Part shown: piece by piece, positions 35,111-46,300 of the stretch | Position numbering within the stretch: position 1 is the stretch's first letter | Layout of the letters: each line of letters opens with the position of its first letter | From: Amoebophrya sp. A120 | Taxonomy: Eukaryota > Sar > Dinophyceae > Syndiniales > Amoebophryaceae | Length of the DNA: 64,000 nucleotides | Direction: 5' to 3' | Assembly: GCA_905178155.1 (NCBI GenBank) | Contig: CAJINV010000005.1 | Location: 7,618,989 to 7,682,988 of the forward strand | The notes under the pieces: generated by a model | The model's database searches: none | What the model saw: only the letters and a program-made list of their open reading frames with translations | What the model was told of the DNA's origin: nothing | Program-made: the position numbers and the translations under genes

Positions 35111-38100
35111 CTAGCTAACAATCTCCATCGGTTGCACCCCACCTCCATTCGCGTTCGCACTGGCGCTCGCGCTACTGCTACTTCGGCCGGCGGTATGGCT
35201 GTGTCAGGATTGAAATCGACAAAGTTGAAGAAATAATAACTTGTAATGCATAAAATGGGCGAAAGTTGTAACCCAGTTCCAAGTGGCGCATGACAAATTT
35301 AGGTAGAACCGAAATCCAGTTTGTCATGCTGTTTGGGTAAGCAAGACGTCTTTTGTCATGCTACTTTAGCTGCTCAGTTTCTACCCCTCAACAGGCTTAC
35401 AATCTTCCTCACTTGCCTACGTACTCTGCAAGACAGGCACGCTGCGGGCTGCATTTTATGCATGGCAAATTATTTCAACTTTGACGATTTCAATCCTGAC
35501 ACTTCCATAGCCGGTCCCCCCGGTGTAGTAGTTGACACTCTCGTTGAAAAATTGGTTCGGGTGATTCCCAATTCCCTCGCCGGAATGGCCCTTGTGCGTC
35601 TTGCAGAAGAACTGCTTACACGCAAGCTGGTAGTGCTTTTCGGTGGATTTCTTCGTTATGTCCTCGATATCGCCGGCCGGAACGTCCCAGTGGAGCAAAA
35701 CCTGATGGAATAATAATTTGAACATTAGAAGTGCGATCAGTAGTCTGTCATGCGAACTGTTAGACGAAAAAGTCATTCTGTCATGCATGAAGCCAGGAGT
35801 GCTATACAACTATACCTTCCCCAACATGTCCTTGTCCATACTTTTGAACGGACACCCGTGCACCTGCCCCGCGGTTGCCAAGGGGAAACCGATGATGCTG
35901 GCACAGCCAAACGCGTTTTGTCCCTTCATGTGTCCCTTTTTCCCGTAGGCGTGTTCGATGTCGTAGGCGAAATTTTTCTCAAATTTGTTCTCATCGACTT
36001 CCGGATCGCGGGTCACTTCCTGTCGCCACCAGGTGAGGGACTGTTTCAGGTCGAAGCCCGCTTCGCGGAGAAATGGCCTGCAGATTTTGACAGCGGTGAA
36101 GCTGAATGAAGGCCACAATGCAGCTACTTCATTGATTTTGTATTCGTGATCGTGTCCTCCGTGCATGACAAGACTAAGACAAAACAGTGTTGATGTCCGA
36201 TGCTCATGGCAAACTTTCTTATCATACCTCAACTGCAGCTTCCCTTGGTGCTTCAGCCTCTTCTTCTGATCGCGCTGTGCCTGCACGGCCCATCTCATGC
36301 AGGGTGGGAGGCTTCGCTTCAACATGATCTCGAAGTTTGCCAGGGACAAAGATTCGCTGGGACCCAGTTGGTTCATGGTCGGTTTCGCAAAGAACAACGT
36401 CTGCCCGTTTTCTTGAAGGGTCTGTGATAAAATTTTTTGTGAACAATTTCTGAATGAAAATGAATATCTACGAATTAGAAATGAAAAAGTGATGCGGTTC
36501 CCGCATGACAAACCATTCGCCACAAGCATGTCCTGCGTGAGAAGCTGCAATGTTGTATATTATACCCTCAAAAACGGCGCTATTCTCTTTTCCTGCATGG
36601 CGTAGTCTAATCCTTCGAAGGCTTGACTCAAGTCCTCCCGTAGTTTGTTCCGAAACTTGTCTATCACCAAGGTCGTGAGCATAGAGTTTGGCACGTAGGC
36701 TATGCCCTTCTTCACTATCACCCGTCTTTTCGCTAGATGGTAGGGGGTTATTTCCGTCCACGGGATTTCGTAAAACTCCGTTTCGTAGCGCGGCGGACCT
36801 GTAAAATGAGTGTGTTGCATTTGATTCATTTGTGGTGTTTTTTTGATGACGTAACAAGTACAGCGATCTGAAGAAACGACAAACTTAAACTTGTTCTAGA
36901 TTTGCAAAAAAAAATAACCTGGTGGTCCTCCCGGCTGGAAGATCTTCGCTCCCGGTGTGCATTCCTGCAGATCCTTTAATCGCACCGGCGCTCGCGGACT
37001 ACTAGAGCTACTGCTGCTTCCACCCGCCTGCTGCTGCCCGCCGGGCGAGAATTTCACGTGCGCGTTGCCCGTTTGTTTGTAATATGCATTGCAAATATGT
37101 CTGAGTCTGGAAGGATGCAAGGTTTGTCATGCTTGTCTGGCATGACTGAAGAGATTGTAATGCGCGTCCAAGAAGAGATCTTCCCGCTGGTCATGCAAAA
37201 CGCAGTTTGTCATGCGAAAAGCGCAACACTAAGCCGCGCAAATATTTCTCATGTTTGGCAGTGCATGACAGAGAATTCACTACTCACAAATCAGCATTGC
37301 AAGTTTGCAGACCCAGACATTTTTGCATTTGATATGTAAAAGTCCGCTATGGCTTGTTCGCGGAGATTTTGTAGTCTCAACGCGAAGAGCCGGGCTTCTT
37401 GCTTGACAAACCATTCCTTCGCATCCCTGGTTTTGCAAAACGCTAGGCGGAGGATGAAGTGGGAAACGGTGTCGTTGAAAATGAAATTCTCCTTGTCGCT
37501 TGCGAACCTCTCCTGCTCGCCAGAAAAAGAAGGGTAGTCGAGCCATAGACGGTTCGCCTTCAGTTCCTCGATGCACTTCTTCCGGCCGACTGGAGGTTTT
37601 TTTCATGATCGTGTGAAAGAGCAGGGTTCTTCCCACTTACTTTGTTTTTTCAATCATCCATGCAACACAACTTTGCTCACTGTTGCAGCTGCGCATGACA
37701 AAAAGTGGCAATTTTTATGCTCAAGAAATGCCCTCTGTACCTTGCTCCAAATCTTTCCCCACCGGTCTCTCCCCGTTACTCACCCGTTCGAACATGTGTA
37801 AGACCTTGAGCCTCTGTATGGATTGCAAATATAATGTCTGGGTCTGGAAGAGTGGAACTTGTAATGCTGTCTGCGGATTCTAGAAACGTCTGTATTGCAT
37901 GAGCAGCAAGAGGAGTCAGCTCTTGGCACGCAGAGAGGGCATTTGTCATGTGTAATTAGCATCAAGAAGCTCTCAAAAAATCTGTGATGCCAGCACCAGC
38001 ATCACAGACCTCACGGGTCATGTAAAATGTGCATGACAAGCCCCGACTCTTCCAGACCCAGACATATTTGCAGTTGATACTCTGCTTCGCCAAACCCTCA

Positions 38101-38407
38101 AACAGGGGTATAGACACTTCTCCGCCGGGCGTGTTATTGTAGAAGGAGAGACCAAGAGTCTCTGCGCTGAATTGCTCGCCGGTAACATTTATCCTGTGCA
38201 AAAGTATCGTACTCGTACTAATTGCAAATATGCATTACAAATCTTCCTCCAAAGGTAACACAGCATTACAGATTCTACTTTTCTTCTTGCGAAAATTTGT
38301 AATGCAATTTATACTAATATTGGTATTGCGTTACTTTTGCAATGCATAACCTTGTCGAACAGCCCCGGGCCGAGCGCGAAGTCGGCACCACCCGGAACGG
38401 CTTGCAT
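35111..38407 (-). CDS. PRIM2: DNA primase large subunit
   Basis: Exons 38407-38349, 38184-38080, 37811-37741, 37589-37335, 37077-36919, 36798-36566, 36421-36228, 36101-35816, 35701-35510 and 35188-35111 sum to 1632 nt (543 residues), close to the usual length. Family blocks in order: LSFYNNTPGGEVSIPLFEGL, SHFILRLAFCKTRDAKEWFV, EFYEIPWTEI with KKGIAYVPNS, LPPCMRW, FDLKQSLTWWRQE, NFAYDIEHAYGKKG, HGCPF, YQLACKQFF and NHPNQFF. The four iron-sulfur cysteines of the C-terminal domain are present (PPCMR, FGCAS, HGCPF, QLACK), with the usual 17-residue spacing between the middle two. It works with the small primase subunit and DNA polymerase alpha to make RNA primers. Four introns are introners and five are GT-AG. 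A Ser/Gly/Ala tail ends the protein. Confidence 0.93.
35194..35509. mobile_element. Introner, family D
   Basis: 316 bp, TATGGCTGTGTCAGG to CTGACACTTCCATA. Target copies GGCGG/GCCGG. Lies in the last coding stretch of PRIM2; removal gives GGTG-RSSSS. Confidence 0.9.
37083..37334. mobile_element. Introner, family A (subfamily A5)
   Basis: 252 bp, TATGCATTGCAAATATG to TTTTGCATTTGATA. Perfect duplication TGTAA. Removal gives IADFY-KQTGN. The interior matches 44671 in reverse orientation. Confidence 0.9.
37817..38079. mobile_element. Introner, family A (subfamily A3)
   Basis: 263 bp, TATGGATTGCAAATATA to TTTGCAGTTGATA. Perfect duplication CTCTG. Removal gives LAKQ-RLKVL, restoring a conserved PRIM2 block. 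Confidence 0.92.
38190..38348. mobile_element. Introner, family B
   Basis: 159 bp, TATCCTGTGCAAAAGTATCG to TTTTGCAATGCATA. Target copies ACATT/ACCTT. Removal gives FDKV-TGEQ near the PRIM2 start. Confidence 0.9.
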
Positions 38408-40362
38408 CTTGTGATGATTTTTGAAGTTGTGATGCTCTACTGCTACTTAGGGTGTACAGTGTAGTTGCATGCACTTCTGCCGGTGTGCTTTGTTCTTGCT
38501 CTTCCGCCGGTGTTGAAAAAGACCTAGTTGCACACGGACGGCTGCAGATGACGGCGCTGTCTCGGCGCGTGGCAAGAAGTACTTACTACTTATCTACCGG
38601 TTTTGCTTACGACCTACTGGTGGTTCTCGTCGTGCTGGACCTGAGAGCACGTCAGTTTCGTCTGGTTCTGTTAGTGGAAAACGGCGCTTCGATCCATGGG
38701 GCGCATGGACGGAGGGACAAGATGTTGACTCATGGTTGTTGGTTGGAATGAGAAGGTTGTAGGTTTTCAAAATGTACGACTAGTACGCAGTGCGCCTTTT
38801 ACTTTTCTACCGCAACTTGTAGGTCCTTCTACTGTATTCCGTGCCGAGTTTCCTGTTGAGGATAGCTCTACTACGCTTTTTTTATTCTCATGGAACGTTT
38901 ACTAGGAAGAAAGTGCAATGATGAATTTGATTGTTCCACGACGTAATAAAGATTGACGCTGCGCGAATTGATGAAAAAGCAGCGACGTGCAGCACAATGT
39001 TTATCAGAATCAGCAGCAGATGAAGCAGACTCCGCGGCTTCATCGTTGGGGCACTGCTTGAGCGGAAGAAGCCAAGGCAAAAATGCCGTTTTTTCATCAC
39101 AAGTACCTTAGCAGGCAACAACACCACCACGACAGACTGAGGCCACGATTTTCATTTCCGCCAAGCAACAGCAGCAGTCTTTGCACGAAGCTTCGCTCCA
39201 TGCACGACCAATTTGAAAAAGCACCAGCGTCCTACTTTTTGCAGGAGATGCAACGCTATCTCTTTTCTGCAGCAACACGAGAACACTGTTTTCCTTGTTC
39301 GGCGGCGACATCATCTAGCAATGTGGTCGGGTTCGTTGCCTTCGACGGCCGTGCTTTAGATTTTTTTCACAACTACAATTTTCATCGCGTTTTTGTTTAC
39401 ATGCGCAAAATAGGTTTTTCTGGCGCGAGAAGAACCGACACTGGCTTGTGCTACTTGCTTGAGCTCTCTCCTTCACACAAGACGCGTAACAGGTAGTACT
39501 TGTACTGCGAGAGCATGCTAAGAGGTACAATGCGGGTGTTTAGTTGTTTACGCGATTCGTTTATCCTTACCTATGAGCGACGTCGAGCCCAAGCGCAGCG
39601 CTTCTATCCTGCGATCGTAACATGAAATACCCAGCACCTGGTAGCAGGAGCTTCGGCCTAGTCGTTTCTATCGCACCAAGTAAATCGTTAGTTTTTCGTT
39701 TATTTCGGGAGCACAACTTCTTCAGTAGAGTAGTTTAAAATTCAGATACTTTGGCTTTGGAGGCCTCGAAGAGAATCCGAAATACAGGAATTGAATGTTG
39801 TATAAAGGAAAGCCATAAAAATGTAAACTGTGTAATCGTGAACTAGAAAAATGTTAGGTTACAAAGAAAAAGGGTTCGAATAAACCCCGAGTTGTGCACA
39901 ACTTCTTCACTTGCGTGTGCGTCGTCGCTTTTCAACTATCGTGTCGTCCGAAATATCAAAGAAAAGAAAACTAGCTCGCTGCGCACGCAATTTGTGCTGC
40001 GCAACGGCTGTGCAAAATTTTGCGGTAAAAGGGCCGCACTTACTGATGAGGTTGTAAATTTGTAAAATAAATAAAAACGTTGGTCAAGAACAAAGGGCTA
40101 ATAGTACCGCTTCATTTCAAATGAAGCGGTCGTCTGATTCTGAAAAACGTAAAACATAAAACAAGGTGATCAAAAGGAATCATACAAATGAATGTAAGTC
40201 TAGTGTTAGAATCTCAATGTTGTCAAATCTTCCAGATACGTAGAAAAAATTTCATTTCGCCGCACTCATTCGCCTCCTGCGGCTCTCTCGACGCCCGTAG
40301 TGCGTAGTGCGCCCTGTTTGATGACCCTGAACAGGAGCTGCACCTAGTTTACCACTTATCCT
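38408..40362. other. Intergenic region, nothing firmly recognised
   Basis: The longest frame, 39083-39496 (+, 137 codons), has no domain, paralog or signal and is not called. 39700-40300 is AT-rich. Confidence 0.5.
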
Positions 40363-43300
40363 CTACAGCAACAAGTTGTGAAGCATTTCTTGTTGCTTTG
40401 GTGGCTCGATCTGAATGTTCATGTATCAACTGTAAAAATACCTGGGTCTGGAAGAATTCATGTTTGTCATGCTTGTCTGGCATGACTCTTAAATCTGTCA
40501 TGCACGTTACCCAAGAGCTCCGTTTTTCTGTGATGCAGAAGCACAGTTTGTCATGCAGAATAGGCAACACCTAGGAGCTCAGAAATTTGTCATGCTGAGC
40601 CAGGATTTGTAGCCTCATCATGAGACGCCACCCAGCATCACAAGTTTCCAGACCCAGACATTTTTACTTTTGATATCATGATGGCGTCCACAATGTCCGG
40701 CTCAGAAATACTTGACGTCGGTTCGGGAAGACGGGGTATCAAGGCGTGTGACGCAACTTGGTGTTTTCATTCACATTCGGTCTCTTCAATACAAGTCTTG
40801 TTTGTCCTGTTCTTGCGTAAGGATCATACACATGCAACACTAGCTACATCAAGCATGACTTTTACAGCTCTCCTATGCAAAAATTTAGGCATGACAAAGG
40901 AGACCTGCAACTCATTCAAGGGGAAATCAAAATAGCTACAGAATAGAAAGACAACAAGTACTATCACACATTCATCCATAACCGACCTCACCGACGTTTC
41001 GTTTTTCTCCAGCCCTTCGCCAGCCGCGAGCGCTGCGATATTCAACAGCCGGTCTGTCGACCCCTTCTTGGAGGTCGGGCCGTTCTCGCTGTGCATGGTG
41101 AGCATGCCGTTCGTGTGCATTGCAAAAATGTCTGGGTCTGGAAGAGTGTCAGGTTTGTCATGCATACTTTGCATGACTTCTGATGCCTGTAATGCATGGC
41201 GTAGCATGACAGATCTGTAGAGGGGTCCCTCATGCCTATTCTGCATGAGAAATCATGCCCTCTCCGCGTAGCCTAAACTGGACTCTTCTTGCTGGTCATG
41301 CAATACAAACTTTTTTCGAATCCAGAGACAGCATCACAAGTTGTAACCTTCCAGACCCAGAGATATTTGCATTTGATAATTCGGTTTGTTGAAGTCATTT
41401 TCCTCACACGCCACCGTTGGCACCGCCGGAATATCCGGGATTTTTTGTAAAGATTTTGTCGGAATGAAGTCCGGAATGTGCTTCCCCGTTTGCTCATCGT
41501 CGTGATACGCTATCTGCGCCTTCGCGTCAAATGGTTTCGGCACCGCTTCCACAGTAGACTCGCCCGCAAGGCCGCTGGTAGGTAGAACAGCACCAGGAGC
41601 TCCTGCTGCGCTGTTATTCTGCTGCTGCCCGTTGTTGTCCACCAAGCTGTGGTGCGAATGCTTGCTCTATGAACTGCAAAAGTATCGTACTTGTACTAGT
41701 ATAAATTGCATTACAAGAAATTGCCTCAGCATTACAAATGTAATTTGTAATGCGGATTTCCCTTGATTACTAGATTTGTAATGCATGACTGCGATTAGAA
41801 GTACGAGTACGATACGTTTGCAGTGCATATGCTCCCATGATGTCTGGCGTTCGGTTCGTGCAGTGCGGCAGACGCGCGGGTGTGCGGGTCGTGACTGTAG
41901 TCAATGTCCGTGTGTTTTGAGGGCGGTGCGGCCTGTGAAGGCGGGGACTTGGACGTTGGAACACCTGGTGCAGCTCCCGCTGCACTCATCGGCACGACTT
42001 GGCTCTCAATCTGACTCGTTTTGCTTTTGTTGATACTCCCGGCGAGAAGTAACACCGCTTCGTATAGCAGTGCGACATGCCCCCCCCAGCTTTTTGATGC
42101 GAAATTTCCAAATGAAAACTTTATGAATGTCTCTGATGCGCCAGAGCCTAGGCGTATATCGCATCGCTTGCATGACAAGCGCCGTTCTCGCTGGGATCTT
42201 TTGCAATGCAAATTTTTGCTATTCACGATCGGAAATCTGTGATGCTGATAGATGCAAGAATGCGAGTGCTTCATTTGGAAAGGTTTGCAATACAAATGCT
42301 CGACGCAAGTTCGGGGGTGGAGGCATTTTTCATTGTAATACTTCGCCTTTGGACATCGGCGCTTTCGCGGTGCCCTGAAACAGGCCGCTGTGGATGTAGT
42401 GGCCCTTTTTATCAAAAACGTGGTCCGCCTTTCCGTACATTTGCTCCGCGCGTTTTGCTATGCATTGTAAATATGTAGTCTGGGTCACTGGAAAATTGCA
42501 AGCTGTGATGCTAACTTTGGATTCTAAAAAAATTTGTATAGCTTGAAGAGCAAGAGGACCACTCCAGTTGCTGCTACTTATGCGGAGACGGCATTTGTCA
42601 TGCGGGAACGGGATAGGCATCAAGAAGCCCGTAAAAAGTCTGTGATGCTATGTCATGCATCACAAACATCACGGGTCATGCAAAATGTGCATGACAAACG
42701 CTCCACTCTTCCAGACCCAGACGTATTTGCAGTTGATATTTGCGGCCAAGAGTTCCTTCTCTTGGTGCTCCTTCATCCAAGCTTTCGAATCGGTGTAGAC
42801 GTGCGGTTATGGAATTGCAAAAGTATCGTACTCGTATAAATGCATTACAAATTCCCTCAGCATGAGAAATATAATTTGTAGTGCGGATTTACCTTTAAGA
42901 AAAGGATTTGTAATGCACGGTTGCAATACCAGTACGATGCTTCAATTTGCATAGCGACGCGTCGCGCAGGTCGGAATGTTTCCGGTCCCAAACAGACCCG
43001 ATCATCGCGACGTATCCTGCGTAAAAACGTCCCCACCCCATAGCTGTCATGCAGATTTGCAGTCACGGGAAGATTTGTAATGCGCATCGCCATGAGAGGC
43101 ATTTCCCATCGTGTTTTGGAACTTGTAATGCTGTGAACAGGATAAGGAGATGGATTTGTTATGCGGCTTCCCTTGCTAAACGGCATTACACTACAGCCTT
43201 CAGCTTGTCATGCGTGGCTTCCAAAACTTTCAGGTTTGTGTTGCAAAATCCCCATCCTGACTCTGGGGTGGGGACGTTTTTACAAATGATACGACGTGGT

Positions 43301-46300
43301 CTGTCTTCACCGCTTCTTTGGCGCCACCGAGCTATCAACTGTAAAAATGTCTGGGTCTGGAGGAATTAATGTTTGTCATGCTTGTCTGGCATGACTCTTA
43401 AATCTGTCACGCACGTTGCCCAAGAGCTCCGCTTTTCTGTGATGCAGAAGCGCGGTTTGTCATGCAGAATAGGCAACACCCTGGAGCTCAGAAACTTGTC
43501 ATGCTGAGCCAGCATTTGTAGCCTCATCATGAGACTCCACCCAGCATCACAAGTTCCCAGACCCAGACACTTTTACATTTGATACGAGCGTAACGCCGTT
43601 CAAACTGGGTTCCATCTCCTGCTTCATCCACTTCCCCGTCTTCGGGTCGACCACGAAATTTCCCTTTTTCTGTATAACGCGCTTAGCTGTTACAATCTGA
43701 AAGTTGCACTAGAATGTGATGCAAGAGTGCATGATCTAGCCAACTCTCATAGGATTGCGCATGACAAGTTCCGGAGCCCCAAACTGTACTACAATCTGGC
43801 GAAATTTGTATTGCAGAAAGTGAAACGCTCTGCGAGTCTGTCATGCTCATCATGCAAGACAAGTCTCAGACTCTATTGAAACGTTTGAGATTGTAACACC
43901 TGAGCGGGTCATATTCTGCGCAATCGGTTTCCCAAAAATGTCCGTTTGGATGGTGTTGTCGTTTTTCGCGTCGTGCGCGGCCACCATGTCGGTATCAACT
44001 GCAAATATGTCTGGGTTTGGAAGATTCCGAGACTTGTCATGCTAGTCTGGCATGACCCTGAACTCTGTATTGCGTGGCCGCGAAGAGCTCCTACTCCCTG
44101 TCATGCAAAAACGCAGTTTCTCATGCGGAGTACGCAACTCAGAACCATGCAAAAACCTTGTCATGCTTGGCAGCGCATTGCAGGGAGCTCACTATTCCCT
44201 TCCTTGCATCACAAGTTTCCAGACCCGGCCATTTGCAATGCATAGTCGGTGTAGCTCTGGAGTAAGCTCCCCTCATCCGGTTGGAAAACCCACTTTCCGT
44301 CTTTCTCCACGTATTTTCCCTTTTTCTTGTTCTGCCCAGCTCCTGCGCCCGATTGAGGGTAACCAGCTTGGCTCGTCGGCGCAGCTTCGGCTTGCTTGCT
44401 CAACTCTTTCGACATTTGCCTCGCGATATCACAGGACAAAAGTGTTACAGTATACACATTTGTTGGAGTTTCTGCATCACAAAGTTGCTCGACATGGCCA
44501 AGAAAACCTGCTGTGATGCGCAGACTATAAGGGGAAACACGAATACAATGAGGCTGGCACGAGGTCCTCTGTCTTGCTTGTCTTCCATCAGAGTGTGTAA
44601 CTGTAACGTTTTTTCCTCAGGATACGCGAAATTCGGGTGCGCTTTAGTGAAGTGGTGACTCCCTACCCCGTATCAAATGCAAAAGTGTCTGGGTCTGGAA
44701 ACTTGTAATGCTGAGTTCTGAGTAGTGAATTCTCTGTATTGCACAGCCAAGCATGAGAAATATTTGCGCTCCTGCTTAGTGTTGCACTTTCCGCACGACA
44801 AACTGCGTGCTGCATGACAGGCAAAAGGGTCTCTTCTTCGACACGCATCACAAATTCTTCAGCCATGCCGGACAAGCATGGCAAACCTTGCAAATCCTTC
44901 CAGACCCAGAGATTATATTTGCAGTGGATACCCCGTAGTGCGCGTGCTCCGTGGGGCGCTCTTGCTCTTTATTCGGGTACTCCCCGCCGGTATGCATTGC
45001 AAATATGTCTGGGTCTGGAACAGTGCAACTTGTGATGCTGCATTTGGGTTCAAAAAAAAAATCTGTATTGCATGAGCAGCAAGAGCAGTCAAATTTGGCT
45101 ACGCGTATCGGGCATTTGTCATGCAGGATGCGCATCGATAAGCGCTCAAAAAATCTGTGATGCTAGGGCATACATAACAGACGTCGCGGACCATGGAAAA
45201 TGTGCATGGCAAACTTGTCCCCTTCCGGATCCAGACATTTTTGCAATGCATAACCGGTGATGGTCAGCGACATGGGTTCGTGCGGTTCGTTCACGGAGGG
45301 GGGCTTTTGGGCCTGCGGCGCGGTAGAGGCAGGGGCGGCGTTTCCGAAGGAGAGTTGCTTTTGTAACGTGCTTTTCACTGTTTTGTCGTCAAACGTGTGG
45401 TTTTGTTCCTGAAATTGCTTATTCACTTCGCTCTCCTCCGCCGCGTGATCAACCACTGCTGGTTCTACTTCGTTATCCCCCCCAAACCGCGGCTCCTCGT
45501 CGGCCACCGCGCCAGACTATGCAATACAAATTTCCCGTACATGTACAAAGTGCATGACAAATTTCGCTAGCTCTGTCAAACTTGTCATGCTGACTGGGAT
45601 TCAAGGCAAGTTTTGTCATACAGCAACTGCATTTGTACGCGTACGGCAAATTTATTGTGGATACAGCCGGCGCATCCGCCATCATGGCTGCACTGGTGCG
45701 GCCGTACTGATTCATGTAGCTGTAGTTGGGTAAAGATTTCTGCACGATCGAGGGAATGTATGAGAGTGCACAACTCCCCCTCTTTCTCATTTGTATTGCA
45801 TGAACAGCAATACAAACAGCACCACACGTGGAGCCTGTGCATGACAAACTCATGCGCCTAGTGTAGTACTATTTGGGAAGATTGCGGAATCTGTGATGCA
45901 AACAGTGCCACAAGGGAGCATTTGGGTTTGGGGTTTTGCATGACAAATAAGGGGGAGGGGGGGTTGTGCACTGTCATAGAATGATCCGCGACGGGTGGGC
46001 TTCCCGCATGCTTTGGACGTATTTCTGCTCCTGCTCATAGATCTGCTTCTCCCTTTCCTCTCTGAGCAGTTGCTCCTGGATCGTTTCTATCCTGTGCAAA
46101 AGTATCGCATTCGTAGTAATTGCAGTGATGCATTACAAATTTTTTTCTTAAGGTAAACCCGCATGACAAATTTCATTTCTCAACATGCCGTAATGCACTT
46201 ATACGAGTACGATTACGATACTTTTGCAATGCATAGTTTCCTCCACAAACGTCCACTCCCCCGTCAAGGGGTTCTCGACATACCGTCCCCGTTTCCCCCG

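Noticed and set aside
37058-37339. Short open frames inside introners (for example 37058-37339, 44663-44893, 45585-45842)
   Set aside because: They coincide with repeated element sequence on either strand and recur with the family, so they are shadows of the repeats.
36228-38407. Plus-strand frames across the PRIM2 region
   Set aside because: The minus strand encodes a continuous set of conserved primase blocks, including all four iron-sulfur cysteines.
39083-39496. 137-codon plus-strand frame as a gene
   Set aside because: No domain, signal peptide, paralog or splice evidence, and it lies against the direction of the surrounding leftward block.
37083-45252. CRISPR-like reading of the regularly spaced repeats
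   Set aside because: Repeats are long, inverted, flanked by target duplications and lie between exons of one protein; there are no short direct repeats with unique spacers.
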